NCBI RefSeq assembly: GCF_004358185.1 | Contig: NZ_SMUV01000044.1 | Coordinates: 1 to 41,784, forward strand | From: Antarcticimicrobium luteum | GTDB taxonomy: Bacteria; Pseudomonadota; Alphaproteobacteria; Rhodobacterales; Rhodobacteraceae | Direction of reading: 5' to 3' | Length of the DNA stretch: 41,784 nucleotides | Part shown: piece after piece, positions 29,292 through 36,451 of the stretch | Numbering within the stretch: position 1 is the stretch's first letter | Layout: every line of letters starts with the position of its first letter | Program-made: the position numbers and the translations under genes | The notes under the pieces: model-generated | Database searches by the model: none | The model's input: only the letters and a program-made list of their open reading frames with translations | Told to the model about the DNA's origin: nothing

Positions 29292-29561
29292 CTATTTCAA
29301 CTGGCTGTCCTTCGACCCGCGCCGGTTGATGCCGCCGCGCGCCTGATGGGCGCCGTCGCGTTCCTGCTGACAGTCGATGCACAGTTTGACGCCGGGGATC
29401 GCCAGACGGCGTTTCTCCGGGATCGGTTCCTCGCATTCGGCGCAATGGGTCAGGCTTTCGCCCACCGGCGCGCGCCGCGCCTTGAGCCGCGCCAACTCGT
29501 CGTTGATCGAGGCTTCGATCTGTTCGCTCACCGCGCCGTCGCGCGCCCATCCACCTGCCAT
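29292..29561 (-). CDS. DksA/TraR-type zinc-finger protein
   Basis: An 89-residue short DksA/TraR-family protein. An N-terminal helix (SEQIEASINDELARLKARR) precedes the C4 finger, Cys40, Cys43, Cys61 and Cys64 (HCAECEEPIPEKRRLAIPGVKLCIDCQ). Family members enter the secondary channel of RNA polymerase. This one lacks the long coiled coil of DksA, so it is closer to TraR or to phage-like short forms. The basic tail (NRRGSKDSQLK) is not conserved. Confidence 0.87.
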   Translation of the reverse strand: MAGGWARDGAVSEQIEASINDELARLKARRAPVGESLTHCAECEEPIPEKRRLAIPGVKLCIDCQQERDGAHQARGGINRRGSKDSQLK

Positions 29562-29696
29562 GGCCGATCCCCCTTTCCCGAAAATCTAGTCCCGGACGCG
29601 CCGCTTGCCTAGGGGGAAGCCACGTTCCACTTTGCCAGTTGCCTTTTCTCGCATAGCGTGTGCGAGACAACGCATGAACGGGAGGCATTCAGAAAA

Positions 29697-30884
29697 ATGC
29701 GGACTTTTGGCAAATGGCTGGGCCGTCTGATCGGTCTGGCGATCGTGCTGGCCGCGATCGGGGCGGCGGTGTTCTTTCTGTTTCTGCCCGGCTACGTGGA
29801 AAACACCCGCAACAACGTGATCGACCACGATCCCTATCCGGTGTCCGGGGCGGCAAAGACGCTGCACGACAGCCTGATCGTGGGCGACTGGCATGCCGAC
29901 AGCCTGCTATGGTCGCGCGATCTGACCGAACGCGGCAGCCGCGGCCAGGTCGACATCCCGCGCCTGCAGGAGGGCAATGTCGCGGTGCAGGTCTTTACCG
30001 CCGTGACCAAAAGCCCCACCGGCCAGAATTACGACGAAAACTCGGCCGAGGCGTTCGACAACATCACGCTGCTGGCGATCGCCCAGCTCTGGCCCCGGGC
30101 CGCGTGGACCAGCCTGCTGGAGCGTGCGCTGCATCAAGCCGCGAAACTGCGCGGCTTCGAGGCTGCCGCGCCGGACGATCTGAAGGTGATCCGCAGCCGC
30201 GCCGACCTCGACATGGTGCTCGAGGCGCGCGCCAGCGGCCGCAGGATCGTCGGCGGGCTGCTGGGCATCGAGGGCGGGCACCCGCTGGAGGGCGATCTGG
30301 CCAATCTCGACCGGCTGGAGGCGGCGGGCTATCGTCTGGTCGCACTCCAGCATTTCTTTGACAACGCTCTTGGCGGTTCGTTGCATGGAACATCCGGTCA
30401 GGGGCTGACCGAGTTCGGCCGCGCCGTGGTGCGCGAGGTGGCCAGCCGGGGCATGGTGCTGGATCTGGCACATTCCAGCCCGCAGGTGGCCCGCGATGTG
30501 CTGGCGATCACCGACATCCCGCTGGTGGTCAGCCATACCGGCATTCACGGGGCCTGCCCGGTCAAGCGGAACTTTCCCGACGAATTGATGCAGCAGATCG
30601 CGGCCACCGGCGGTGTGATCGGCATCGGCTATTGGGACGAGGTCACCTGCGGCAACATCACGCCGGAGGGGATCGCCCGGATGATCCGCTCCGCCATCGA
30701 CCAGCTGGGGGCCGATCACGTCTCGCTCGGGTCCGACTATGACGGCTCGGTGGAGACCGCATTCGACAGCTCGGAACTGGCCGCGCTGACCTCTGCGCTG
30801 CTGGATCAGGGGCTGAGCGACGAGCAGATCCGCAAGGTGATGGGTGAAAACATGGTCCGCGTGCTGCGCGCCCGGCTGAACTGA
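29697..30884 (+). CDS. Membrane-anchored M19 dipeptidase
   Basis: A 395-residue renal-dipeptidase-family (M19) enzyme. One N-terminal membrane helix (residues 10-32: LIGLAIVLAAIGAAVFFLFLPG) anchors it, with the catalytic barrel probably in the periplasm. Zinc ligands appear in DWHADSLLW (His66, Asp68), GIEGGHPLEG (Glu), SHTGIHG and GSDYDG. The family hydrolyses dipeptides, often with broad or D-amino-acid specificity. The ATG at 29697 follows GGGAGG about ten bases upstream; a GTG at 29658 is less likely. No neighbour suggests a specific peptide. Confidence 0.9.
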   Translation: MRTFGKWLGRLIGLAIVLAAIGAAVFFLFLPGYVENTRNNVIDHDPYPVSGAAKTLHDSLIVGDWHADSLLWSRDLTERGSRGQVDIPRLQEGNVAVQVFTAVTKSPTGQNYDENSAEAFDNITLLAIAQLWPRAAWTSLLERALHQAAKLRGFEAAAPDDLKVIRSRADLDMVLEARASGRRIVGGLLGIEGGHPLEGDLANLDRLEAAGYRLVALQHFFDNALGGSLHGTSGQGLTEFGRAVVREVASRGMVLDLAHSSPQVARDVLAITDIPLVVSHTGIHGACPVKRNFPDELMQQIAATGGVIGIGYWDEVTCGNITPEGIARMIRSAIDQLGADHVSLGSDYDGSVETAFDSSELAALTSALLDQGLSDEQIRKVMGENMVRVLRARLN

Positions 30885-30906
30885 CCCGGGTCTCCGGCAC
30901 GGCAAA

Positions 30907-30933
30907 GGGCGGGCGCGCGCGACGCGCCCGCCC
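30907..30933 (-). terminator. Hairpin between the dipeptidase and a small basic gene
   Basis: An eleven-base-pair stem (GGGCGGGCGCG/CGCGCCCGCCC) with a five-base loop lies between convergent genes. On the minus strand a short TTTG follows, so it probably ends the small basic gene; it may also stop the dipeptidase transcript. Confidence 0.6.
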
Positions 30934-30944
30934 GGAACCCGTAT

Positions 30945-31076
30945 CTATCTGCCCTTTTTCGCGCCAAGCGTGAGCGGTTTGGCCGCTCCGGAATTCGCCG
31001 TTGCCAGAACCTTCGGCTTTTCCTGCTTTGGCTTCTTGGCTTCTTTGTTGCCGCGTTTGTTGTTGCCTTTTCCCAT
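30945..31076 (-). CDS. Small basic protein (43 aa)
   Basis: A 43-residue Lys/Gly/Asn-rich protein (MGKGNNKRGNKEAKKPKQEK) with no hydrophobic segment and no known domain. GGGAGA five bases before the ATG and the adjacent terminator support a real gene. Similar short basic proteins of unknown function are common in this bacterial group; a nucleic-acid-binding or ribosome-associated role would be a guess. The 233-base stretch upstream holds nothing I recognise. Confidence 0.6.
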   Translation of the reverse strand: MGKGNNKRGNKEAKKPKQEKPKVLATANSGAAKPLTLGAKKGR

Positions 31077-31309
31077 AAGTGTCTCCCACAAAGAAATGTC
31101 CCGCCGGCGACAGGCCGGGGGATCGTCCCTCAAGAAAACCAGGGTGTCCCGACAAGAGTCAGGTCGATGATTTTGGTGAGTCGCATTCGCGGCCGAGTCG
31201 TGGCCGTCCTGCGCGGAAATAGCCTACGCCGGCGCCAGACACTGCGCAAGCGGCAGCTGAGGGCGCCGCGCCGGTCACAGCCTGCGCAGAGCCCCGGGAA
31301 AAAGCGGCG

Positions 31310-31474
31310 TTAGCCCTTTTTCTTTGCTTCGGCCGCGGCTTTCATCCGGGCCAGCAGCTCTTCTTTCGTCGCGCGACCGCCAACGGGCTTCTGGTCGGTC
31401 CCGGCGGCGTTATGCTCCTTGTGACGCGGCGCATTCCTGCCCGGCTTGGGAGCTCCCAATTTTCCGTAGTTCAT
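31310..31474 (-). CDS. Small basic protein (54 aa)
   Basis: A 54-residue basic protein, starting MNYGKLGAPKPGRNAPRHKE and ending in a helix TKEELLARMKAAAEAKKKG. No domain recognised. Coding is supported by its biased composition and by its position on the same strand as the other small basic gene and rpoH. The ribosome binding site is weak (GAAAGAA). Confidence 0.5.
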   Translation of the reverse strand: MNYGKLGAPKPGRNAPRHKEHNAAGTDQKPVGGRATKEELLARMKAAAEAKKKG

Positions 31475-31569
31475 GGCAATTCTTTCAAGACTGGGGCGTT
31501 TTGCACAGCGTGATGCCCCAAATGGTCCCCCTGCACAAGGTGCAGCGGGAGGAACGGTGGCGACAGCCC

Positions 31570-31620
31570 CCCGCAACGGCCCGCACCCTGCCCCATATCG
31601 GGGGCAGGAACCGTTGCGGG
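31570..31620 (-). other. Extended hairpin downstream of rpoH
   Basis: Outer arms CCCGCAACGG and CCGTTGCGGG (ten pairs) enclose an inner stem CCTGCCCC/GGGGCAGG. It lies 25 bases past the rpoH stop. No T-run follows on the minus strand. It may be a rho-dependent or mRNA-stabilising 3' structure rather than an intrinsic terminator. Confidence 0.7.
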
Positions 31621-31644
31621 CCACTCGGCGGCGGGCGCATGCAA

Positions 31645-32541
31645 TCAGGCGGTCGCCATCATGCCCTTTTCCTTGGCCAGGTCGCGCATCTTTTTCTGCA
31701 GCTTTTCAAAGGCGCGCACCTCGATCTGGCGAATGCGCTCCCGGCTCACGCCGTACTGGCCGCTCAGATCCTCCAGGGTCACCGGCCGGTCGGCCAGACG
31801 GCGCTGGGTCAGGATGTCCTTTTCGCGGTCATTCAGCACGTCCAGCGCCTGCGCCAGCAGCTCGCGCCGCGCCTCCAGTTCGTCCCTGGCCTCATAGTCG
31901 CCGGCCTGGTCGGCATCCTCGTCCTCCAGCCAGTCCTGCCACTGCATGGTGCCTTCGCCTTCGGAGCCGACCGTAGCGTTCAGCGAGGCATCGCCGCCCG
32001 ACATCCGCCGGTTCATGCTGATCACCTCATCCTCGGTCACGCCCAGATCATGCGCGATCCGCTGGACGTTCTCGGGGCGCAGATCGCCCTCTTCCAGCGC
32101 ACCGATGCGCGCCTTGGCCTTGCGCAGGTTAAAGAACAGCTTTTTCTGCGCGCTGGTGGTGCCCAGTTTCACCAGGCTCCAGGACCGCAGGATATATTCC
32201 TGGATACTAGCACGGATCCACCACATCGCATAGGTGGCCAGGCGGAAGCCTTTTTCCGGATCGAAGCGTTTGACCGCCTGCATCAGGCCCACATTGGCCT
32301 CGGAAATCACCTCAGCCTGCGGCAGACCGTAGCCGCGGTAGCCCATGGCGATCTTGGCCGCCAGCCGCAGGTGGCTGGTTACCATTTTGTGCGCCGCGGC
32401 GGTGTCCTGTTCCTCGACCCAGCGCTTGGCCAGCATGTATTCCTCTTCCGGCTCCAGCAGCGGAAACTTGCGGATCTCCTGCAGGTAGCGGTTCATCCCG
32501 CCTTCCGGGGACGGGGCCGGCAGATTTGCGTAATTTGCCAT
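31645..32541 (-). CDS. rpoH: RNA polymerase heat-shock sigma factor RpoH (sigma-32)
   Basis: A 298-residue group-3-like sigma factor. Region 2 includes LMQAVKRFDPEKGFRLATYAMWWIRASIQEYILRSW, and the diagnostic RpoH box QKKLFFNLRK is at 132-141. Region 4 ends with VTLEDLSGQYGVSRERIRQIEVRAFEKL, the -35-recognising HTH. It directs the polymerase to heat-shock promoters such as the one seen in front of lon at 4.9 kb. Some Rhodobacteraceae have two RpoH paralogues; which one this is cannot be told here. ATG at 32541. Confidence 0.97.
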   Translation of the reverse strand: MANYANLPAPSPEGGMNRYLQEIRKFPLLEPEEEYMLAKRWVEEQDTAAAHKMVTSHLRLAAKIAMGYRGYGLPQAEVISEANVGLMQAVKRFDPEKGFRLATYAMWWIRASIQEYILRSWSLVKLGTTSAQKKLFFNLRKAKARIGALEEGDLRPENVQRIAHDLGVTEDEVISMNRRMSGGDASLNATVGSEGEGTMQWQDWLEDEDADQAGDYEARDELEARRELLAQALDVLNDREKDILTQRRLADRPVTLEDLSGQYGVSRERIRQIEVRAFEKLQKKMRDLAKEKGMMATA

Positions 32542-32579
32542 TGTCGTCTGTCACCCTCGATGTTTATTAGCTTAACATT

Positions 32580-32608
32580 GACTTAGGTAAGCGATCTTGC
32601 CTTTTCAA
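32580..32608 (-). promoter_or_regulatory. Putative rpoH promoter
   Basis: On the minus strand TTGAAA (32603-32608), 17 bases, TAAGTC (32580-32585). The flank reads CTTGAAA, which is also the sigma-32 -35 element, but no CCCCAT follows at 13-15 bases, so a housekeeping promoter is the simpler reading. It would leave a leader of about 30 bases. Confidence 0.4.
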
Positions 32609-32831
32609 GGGGACCGCGCTTCAGATCCTTTAACGTCCCGGCGTTCCATTTCCGTCGCTGCGCGGCCAGAACGGCCGCACTCGCCGGTGGGAGATCATGT
32701 CTAGCATAGCCGTCCGGCCGCGGCGAAGTGCAATTTCCATGCGTTTTTGCATAGAATACCTGCGAATTTTCGGAATTTCATTGATTCCCCGGCGCCCTAA
32801 GGTCGCCAGCATTCAGATCGAGGTCCCCGAC

Positions 32832-33536
32832 ATGCCGCAGTCTCACGATTTCTTGAAGCCGCCCTCCGCGTCCACCCTGCCCGATGCGGCCCGGCCGCTC
32901 TTTGCCGCCGCCGGGCTGCTCTACCTCGTCATAATCGCCTGCGGGGTATGGAGCGAAGGGATCGCGCGCGCGGCGCTGATCACCCCCGGCGCGCCCGAGG
33001 CCACCCAAGAGGCGATCATGGCCGCGCCGGGGCTCTGGCGGCTGTCCATCGCCGCCGATCTGATCATGCTGCTGGCCGATGTGGCCATCGCGGCAACCTT
33101 CCTGCGGCTGTTTTCCGCCAGCTCACCGACGCTGGCGCCGCTGGCCTTCGCGCTGCGGCTGGTGCAGGCGGCGCTGATCGGTGCGGCGCTCTTGCCGCTG
33201 ACGCTGGCGCCGCAACTCGCGCCGGGGATGCTGTGGCACGCCATCACGCTGCACGGGCTGGGCTATGACCTCGGGCTGATCTTCTTCGGGGTCAATTGCG
33301 TGGTCATGGCGGTGATGCTGCGCCGGGCGGGGCTGTTCGGGCGGGTGCTGCCGCTGGCGCTGGCCGGATCCGGGCTGGTCTATCTCGCCGGCAGCTTCAC
33401 CGCGCTTTTCGCCCCCGCGCTCAATGCCGCGATGGAGCCCGCCTATGCCCTGCCGCTTCTGGCCGAAAGCGCCTTTTGCCTGTGGCTCATCATCCGGGGT
33501 CTGCGGCGCCCCCGCGCAGTGCCTCAAGCAGCCTGA
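32832..33536 (+). CDS. DUF4386-like membrane protein
   Basis: A 234-residue membrane protein with about six helices (AAGLLYLVIIACGVWSEGI; RLSIAADLIMLLADVAIAATFL; LGLIFFGVNCVVMAVMLRRAG). The pattern matches the DUF4386 family of unknown function. The ATG at 32832 has GAGG upstream. Its last 47 bases overlap the end of the convergent pseudouridine-synthase gene on the other strand. The 290-base gap from rpoH holds the two divergent promoters and a GCGGCC-AGAAC-GGCCGC dyad near 32660. Confidence 0.77.
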   Translation: MPQSHDFLKPPSASTLPDAARPLFAAAGLLYLVIIACGVWSEGIARAALITPGAPEATQEAIMAAPGLWRLSIAADLIMLLADVAIAATFLRLFSASSPTLAPLAFALRLVQAALIGAALLPLTLAPQLAPGMLWHAITLHGLGYDLGLIFFGVNCVVMAVMLRRAGLFGRVLPLALAGSGLVYLAGSFTALFAPALNAAMEPAYALPLLAESAFCLWLIIRGLRRPRAVPQAA

Positions 33537-34533
33537 CCATATCCTCGGGCAGCGGCGCCTCGAACCGCAGCGCCTCGCCCGTCACCGGGTGGTCAAAGCC
33601 CAGAACGGCGGCGTGCAGCGCCTGCCGCGGGAAGCTGCGCACCGCCTCCAACGCCACCTCGGACAGCGCCTTCACCGCCAGCTTGCGCTTGCCGCCATAG
33701 GTCGGATCGCCGATCAGCCCGTGACCGGCATGGGCCATATGCACCCGGATCTGATGGGTGCGCCCGGTCTCCAGCCAGCAGGCCACCAGCGCCGCGACCG
33801 GCGGCGTGCCGAACCGCTCCTCCACCCGCACCCGCGTCACCGCATGCCGCCCTCCCTGGAACAGCACCGCCTGTTTCTGCCGGTCGGTCCTGTGGCGGGC
33901 CAGCTGGGTGGTGATCTTCATGATGTTGCCGGGCTCGAAACTCACGCCCTTGATGCCGCGCAGGCGCGGATCGCTGGCCTCGGGTACGCCATAGCAGACC
34001 GCCTGATATAGCCGTTCGGCGGTATGCACCTCGAACTGCGCCGCCAGCCCGTGATGTGCCGCGTCGGTCTTGGCCACCACCAGAAGCCCGCTGGTCTCCT
34101 TGTCGATCCGGTGCACGATGCCGGGCCGCTTGACCCCGCCCACGCCCGACAGATCGTCGCCACAATGGTGCAGCAGCGCATTGACCAAGGTGCCCGAGGG
34201 CGTGCCCGGCGCGGGATGCACCACCATGCCGGCGGGTTTGTTCACCACGATCAGCTCGTCATCCTCATAGACCACATCGAGCGCGATCGCCTCGGGGCCG
34301 ATGTGGCTCTCCTCCGCGGCCTGCAGAACGATCTCGATCTGCGCGCCCTCGGCCACCCGCGCCTTGGCGTCGGTGACCGCAACGCCGTCGATCCGCACCG
34401 CGCCCTCGGCGATCAGCCGGACCAGCCGGGTGCGCGACAGCGCCGCCTCATCTGGCACATCGCGCGCAAGCGCCTTATCAAGGCGGGGCGGCGGAGCAGC
34501 CGCGATCTCGAAACCGACAATACGGCTGGCCAT
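33490..34533 (-). CDS. RluD-type 23S rRNA pseudouridine synthase
   Basis: A 347-residue enzyme of the RluA/RluC/RluD family. An S4 domain (residues 17-60: RLDKALARDVPDEAALSRTRLVRLIAEGAVRIDG) precedes the catalytic domain with the HRIDKETSGL motif; Asp144 is the catalytic base. Relatives modify uridines in helix 69 of 23S rRNA or similar sites. Its ATG lies in the palindrome CATG (34531-34534), so its start codon overlaps that of the divergent gene; its 3' end overlaps DUF4386-like by 47 bases. Confidence 0.93.
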   Translation of the reverse strand: MASRIVGFEIAAAPPPRLDKALARDVPDEAALSRTRLVRLIAEGAVRIDGVAVTDAKARVAEGAQIEIVLQAAEESHIGPEAIALDVVYEDDELIVVNKPAGMVVHPAPGTPSGTLVNALLHHCGDDLSGVGGVKRPGIVHRIDKETSGLLVVAKTDAAHHGLAAQFEVHTAERLYQAVCYGVPEASDPRLRGIKGVSFEPGNIMKITTQLARHRTDRQKQAVLFQGGRHAVTRVRVEERFGTPPVAALVACWLETGRTHQIRVHMAHAGHGLIGDPTYGGKRKLAVKALSEVALEAVRSFPRQALHAAVLGFDHPVTGEALRFEAPLPEDMVRLLEALRGGAADPG

Positions 34534-34840
34534 GACTGATCCCCTGCCCCACTCCGACGACGCCACCCCCGAGCCGGGGAACCTGCGCCTGTTGCGCCTT
34601 CTGGTCACCACGCTCACCGCGGTGATGATCGTCGGCCTTGTAGTGGTCGTCGGCCTGCTTGTCACGCGGCTGTCGAACAAGACCCCGCCCCTGCCGGAGA
34701 CGATCACCCTGCCCGGCGGCGCGCAGGCGCTGGCGGTGACCATGGGGCCTGGTTGGTACGCCGTGGTCACGGACGATCAGCGGATCCTGATCTTCGACGC
34801 CACCAGCGGAAAGCTCCGCCAGACGGTCGGGATCGAGTGA
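34532..34840 (+). CDS. Small single-pass membrane protein (DUF6476-like)
   Basis: A 102-residue protein: polar N-terminus, one membrane helix (LLVTTLTAVMIVGLVVVVGLLVTRL, residues 27-51), and a short periplasmic domain (ALAVTMGPGWYAVVTDDQRILIFDATSGKLRQTVGIE) resembling one beta-propeller blade. It looks like the DUF6476 family found in Rhodobacteraceae; function unknown. Start codon overlaps that of rluD-like. Any promoter and RBS must lie inside the coding sequence of that gene. Confidence 0.7.
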   Translation: MTDPLPHSDDATPEPGNLRLLRLLVTTLTAVMIVGLVVVVGLLVTRLSNKTPPLPETITLPGGAQALAVTMGPGWYAVVTDDQRILIFDATSGKLRQTVGIE

Positions 34841-34890
34841 CCGGCCAGATATGGCCTGCATCGTTCATGGCCTGTCAGGGGGGGGGGGAA

Positions 34891-34967
34891 TGGTACCGCC
34901 TTCCCGGCTTGAACGGGAGACCTCTGGATCCACAATCCAGCGCTCTAACCAACTGAGCTAAGGCGGC
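34891..34967 (-). tRNA. tRNA-His(GUG), lacking encoded G-1
   Basis: A 77-nt cloverleaf with anticodon GTG in CTGGA-TTGTGGA-TCCAG, T loop TTCAAGC and encoded CCA. The acceptor starts GCCGCCT and ends AGGCGGT, so position 1-72 is G-U. Position 73 is A and the base before G1 is T. Ordinary bacteria have G-1 opposite C73. The A73/U72 form without G-1 is the known alphaproteobacterial variant, read by a divergent HisRS. Confidence 0.95.
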
Positions 34968-35011
34968 ACTGGGGTGCGATTTAGCCAACCGTTCGGGCGA
35001 ATGCAAGCAGT

Positions 35012-35494
35012 TTACAGATCAATCCGCCAGCTTTGCTCGACCAGATCGACGCCAAAGGAATGAACCGGCTTGCTCTCGGTCAGGCGCCATCCGGCGGCGG
35101 CATAAAGCGCACAGGCGGCCCGGTGGCTTTCATGGGTCCAGAGCACCATGTCGCGGTATCCCGTCTGGCGCGCGAACCCCATGCAGATGGCCAGAAGACG
35201 CTTGCCCAGCCCCTTGCCCCGCGCCTTCGGGTCCAGCAGGAACAGCCGCAGCTTGGCGGTCCCGCCGCCCGCGTCGACGCAGAATATGCTGCCCAGCCGC
35301 GCGCCGTTCTGCTCGGCGATCCACCCGCGTTCGCGCAGCGGATCGTGTCCGGCGTCGAAATCGGCGAGAATATCCGCCACCAGCGGACCGAATGTGTCGT
35401 CGAACCCCTCGTCGCGGCGATAAAGGGTCTGGTGCCGCTCGATCAGCCAGGCTGTATCATCGGCGGAAAAGGGGCGCAGAATCATATCGCTCAT
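35012..35494 (-). CDS. GNAT-family N-acetyltransferase
   Basis: A 160-residue acetyltransferase. Motif A is LRLFLLDPKARGKGLGKRLLAICMGFA with the acetyl-CoA loop RGKGLGKRL at 92-100; motif B is SHRAACALYAAAGWRLTES. In many relatives the domain is fused behind a MarR regulator; here it stands alone. Substrate unknown. Start ATG 35494 or 35485; no strong RBS for either. Confidence 0.88.
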   Translation of the reverse strand: MSDMILRPFSADDTAWLIERHQTLYRRDEGFDDTFGPLVADILADFDAGHDPLRERGWIAEQNGARLGSIFCVDAGGGTAKLRLFLLDPKARGKGLGKRLLAICMGFARQTGYRDMVLWTHESHRAACALYAAAGWRLTESKPVHSFGVDLVEQSWRIDL

Positions 35495-35572
35495 CGGCCC
35501 ATCAACCCCCAACCCGGCTTGATTCTCAACCCTCCGCGCGATAGCAGGGGCGCCTGAACACCGGAGGCCGCC

Positions 35573-35779
35573 ATGAGCATCAACACCGAACGCGAGATCG
35601 AGGCCAACCTGCAGATCGGTCCAACCGACCAGGGAATGGTGCGCATCTTTATCGAATCGCAGGGAATCGAGGTTCCGATGGATTTCGAGCCCGAAGAGGC
35701 CGAGGAAATCGCGGAAGAGATTCGCGCCGCCGCGGCCCAGGCCCGCGCGGTGACAGAAGGCGGCGGCAAGCGCCGCTAA
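35573..35779 (+). CDS. Small acidic protein (DUF6324-like)
   Basis: A 68-residue acidic protein (MSINTEREIEANLQIGPTDQGMVRIFIESQGIEVPMDFEP) with a C-terminal helix EEAEEIAEEIRAAAAQAR. It appears to belong to DUF6324, a small family of Rhodobacteraceae of unknown function. Predicted cytoplasmic. GGAGG lies upstream of the ATG. Its stop codon overlaps that of the convergent 60-aa ORF (four bases). Confidence 0.72.
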   Translation: MSINTEREIEANLQIGPTDQGMVRIFIESQGIEVPMDFEPEEAEEIAEEIRAAAAQARAVTEGGGKRR

Positions 35780-35958
35780 CGGTGGATCTCTCCCGGGCCG
35801 ATCAGTTCGAACCCGGTGATCTCGAACTCGTAAAGCCCACTCTGATCGGGCTTCTCCGCGCGGGCGATCAGCTTGCCGTCGCGGTGGAACACCGCATGCG
35901 CGCTGTGCAGCGCACGATAACACCAATCGCCATCGGGATAGTAATACTTGATCATCAT
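35776..35958 (-). CDS. 60-aa protein coupled to mmcB
   Basis: A 60-residue protein beginning MMIKYYYPDGDWCYRALHSAHAVFHRDGKLIARA and ending FEITGFELIGPGEIHR. Beta-rich and without a membrane segment; no known family to me. Its ATG overlaps the mmcB stop (ATGA), so it is probably translated from the LexA-controlled mmcB transcript. That would make it a DNA-damage-inducible protein. Function unknown. Confidence 0.65.
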   Translation of the reverse strand: MMIKYYYPDGDWCYRALHSAHAVFHRDGKLIARAEKPDQSGLYEFEITGFELIGPGEIHR

Positions 35959-36425
35959 CGGCCTTCCTCCTCGGCTGCCGGAGCGATCAGGGTCGCCACG
36001 CCGGGATCGCGCAACGCCTGCAACCGCCGCGCCGCGTGGCTGGCGAATTTCTGGATCAGAACCTTCCGCCGCGCCGGCGCCAGCCTGTCCTCCGGCCCCA
36101 TGCGCAGGATCTCGGCGTCATAGGCATCGGCGATGATCAGGCCCGTCTCAGCCGGCAGCAGATCGGTGGGAAAGGCCAGATCCACGGCCCAGAAATAGCG
36201 ATCGCACCACTCCAGATACCCCTGCCACTTGCTGTCCGACTGAAAATCGGCCCGGCCCGACTTGCACTCGATCACCCAAAGCTCACCCTTGGGGCCAAGG
36301 CCCATCACGTCCACCCTCAACCCGCGCCTGGGCACGAATTCCTCGATCGACACAAAGCCATGGCGGCGCAGCTGACGGGACACCCCACGGGCAAGAAGCT
36401 GTCCGGGTTGCATAGTCTCACTCAT
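35955..36425 (-). CDS. mmcB: MmcB-family DNA repair protein
   Basis: A 156-residue protein of the MmcB (PF06319) family, reported in Caulobacter as an SOS-regulated gene linked to mitomycin C resistance. The sequence carries a PD-(D/E)xK nuclease-like core: Asp39 in RGLRVDVMGLG and Glu53-Cys-Lys55 in LWVIECKSGRADF. The start at 36425 lies only 11 bases after a perfect LexA box and has no ribosome binding site, so the mRNA may be leaderless. It overlaps the 60-aa gene by four bases. Confidence 0.93.
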   Translation of the reverse strand: MSETMQPGQLLARGVSRQLRRHGFVSIEEFVPRRGLRVDVMGLGPKGELWVIECKSGRADFQSDSKWQGYLEWCDRYFWAVDLAFPTDLLPAETGLIIADAYDAEILRMGPEDRLAPARRKVLIQKFASHAARRLQALRDPGVATLIAPAAEEEGR

Positions 36426-36436
36426 GCGGCAAATGT

Positions 36437-36451
36437 GAACAATACAGGAAC
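36437..36451 (-). promoter_or_regulatory. LexA (SOS) box and promoter of mmcB
   Basis: GAAC-AATACAG-GAAC (minus strand GTTC-N7-GTTC) is an exact match to the alphaproteobacterial LexA operator. It sits in the spacer of a candidate promoter: TTGATT (just above the box), 17 bases, CACATT, then ATG about seven bases later. Bound LexA would block this promoter. Confidence 0.9.
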
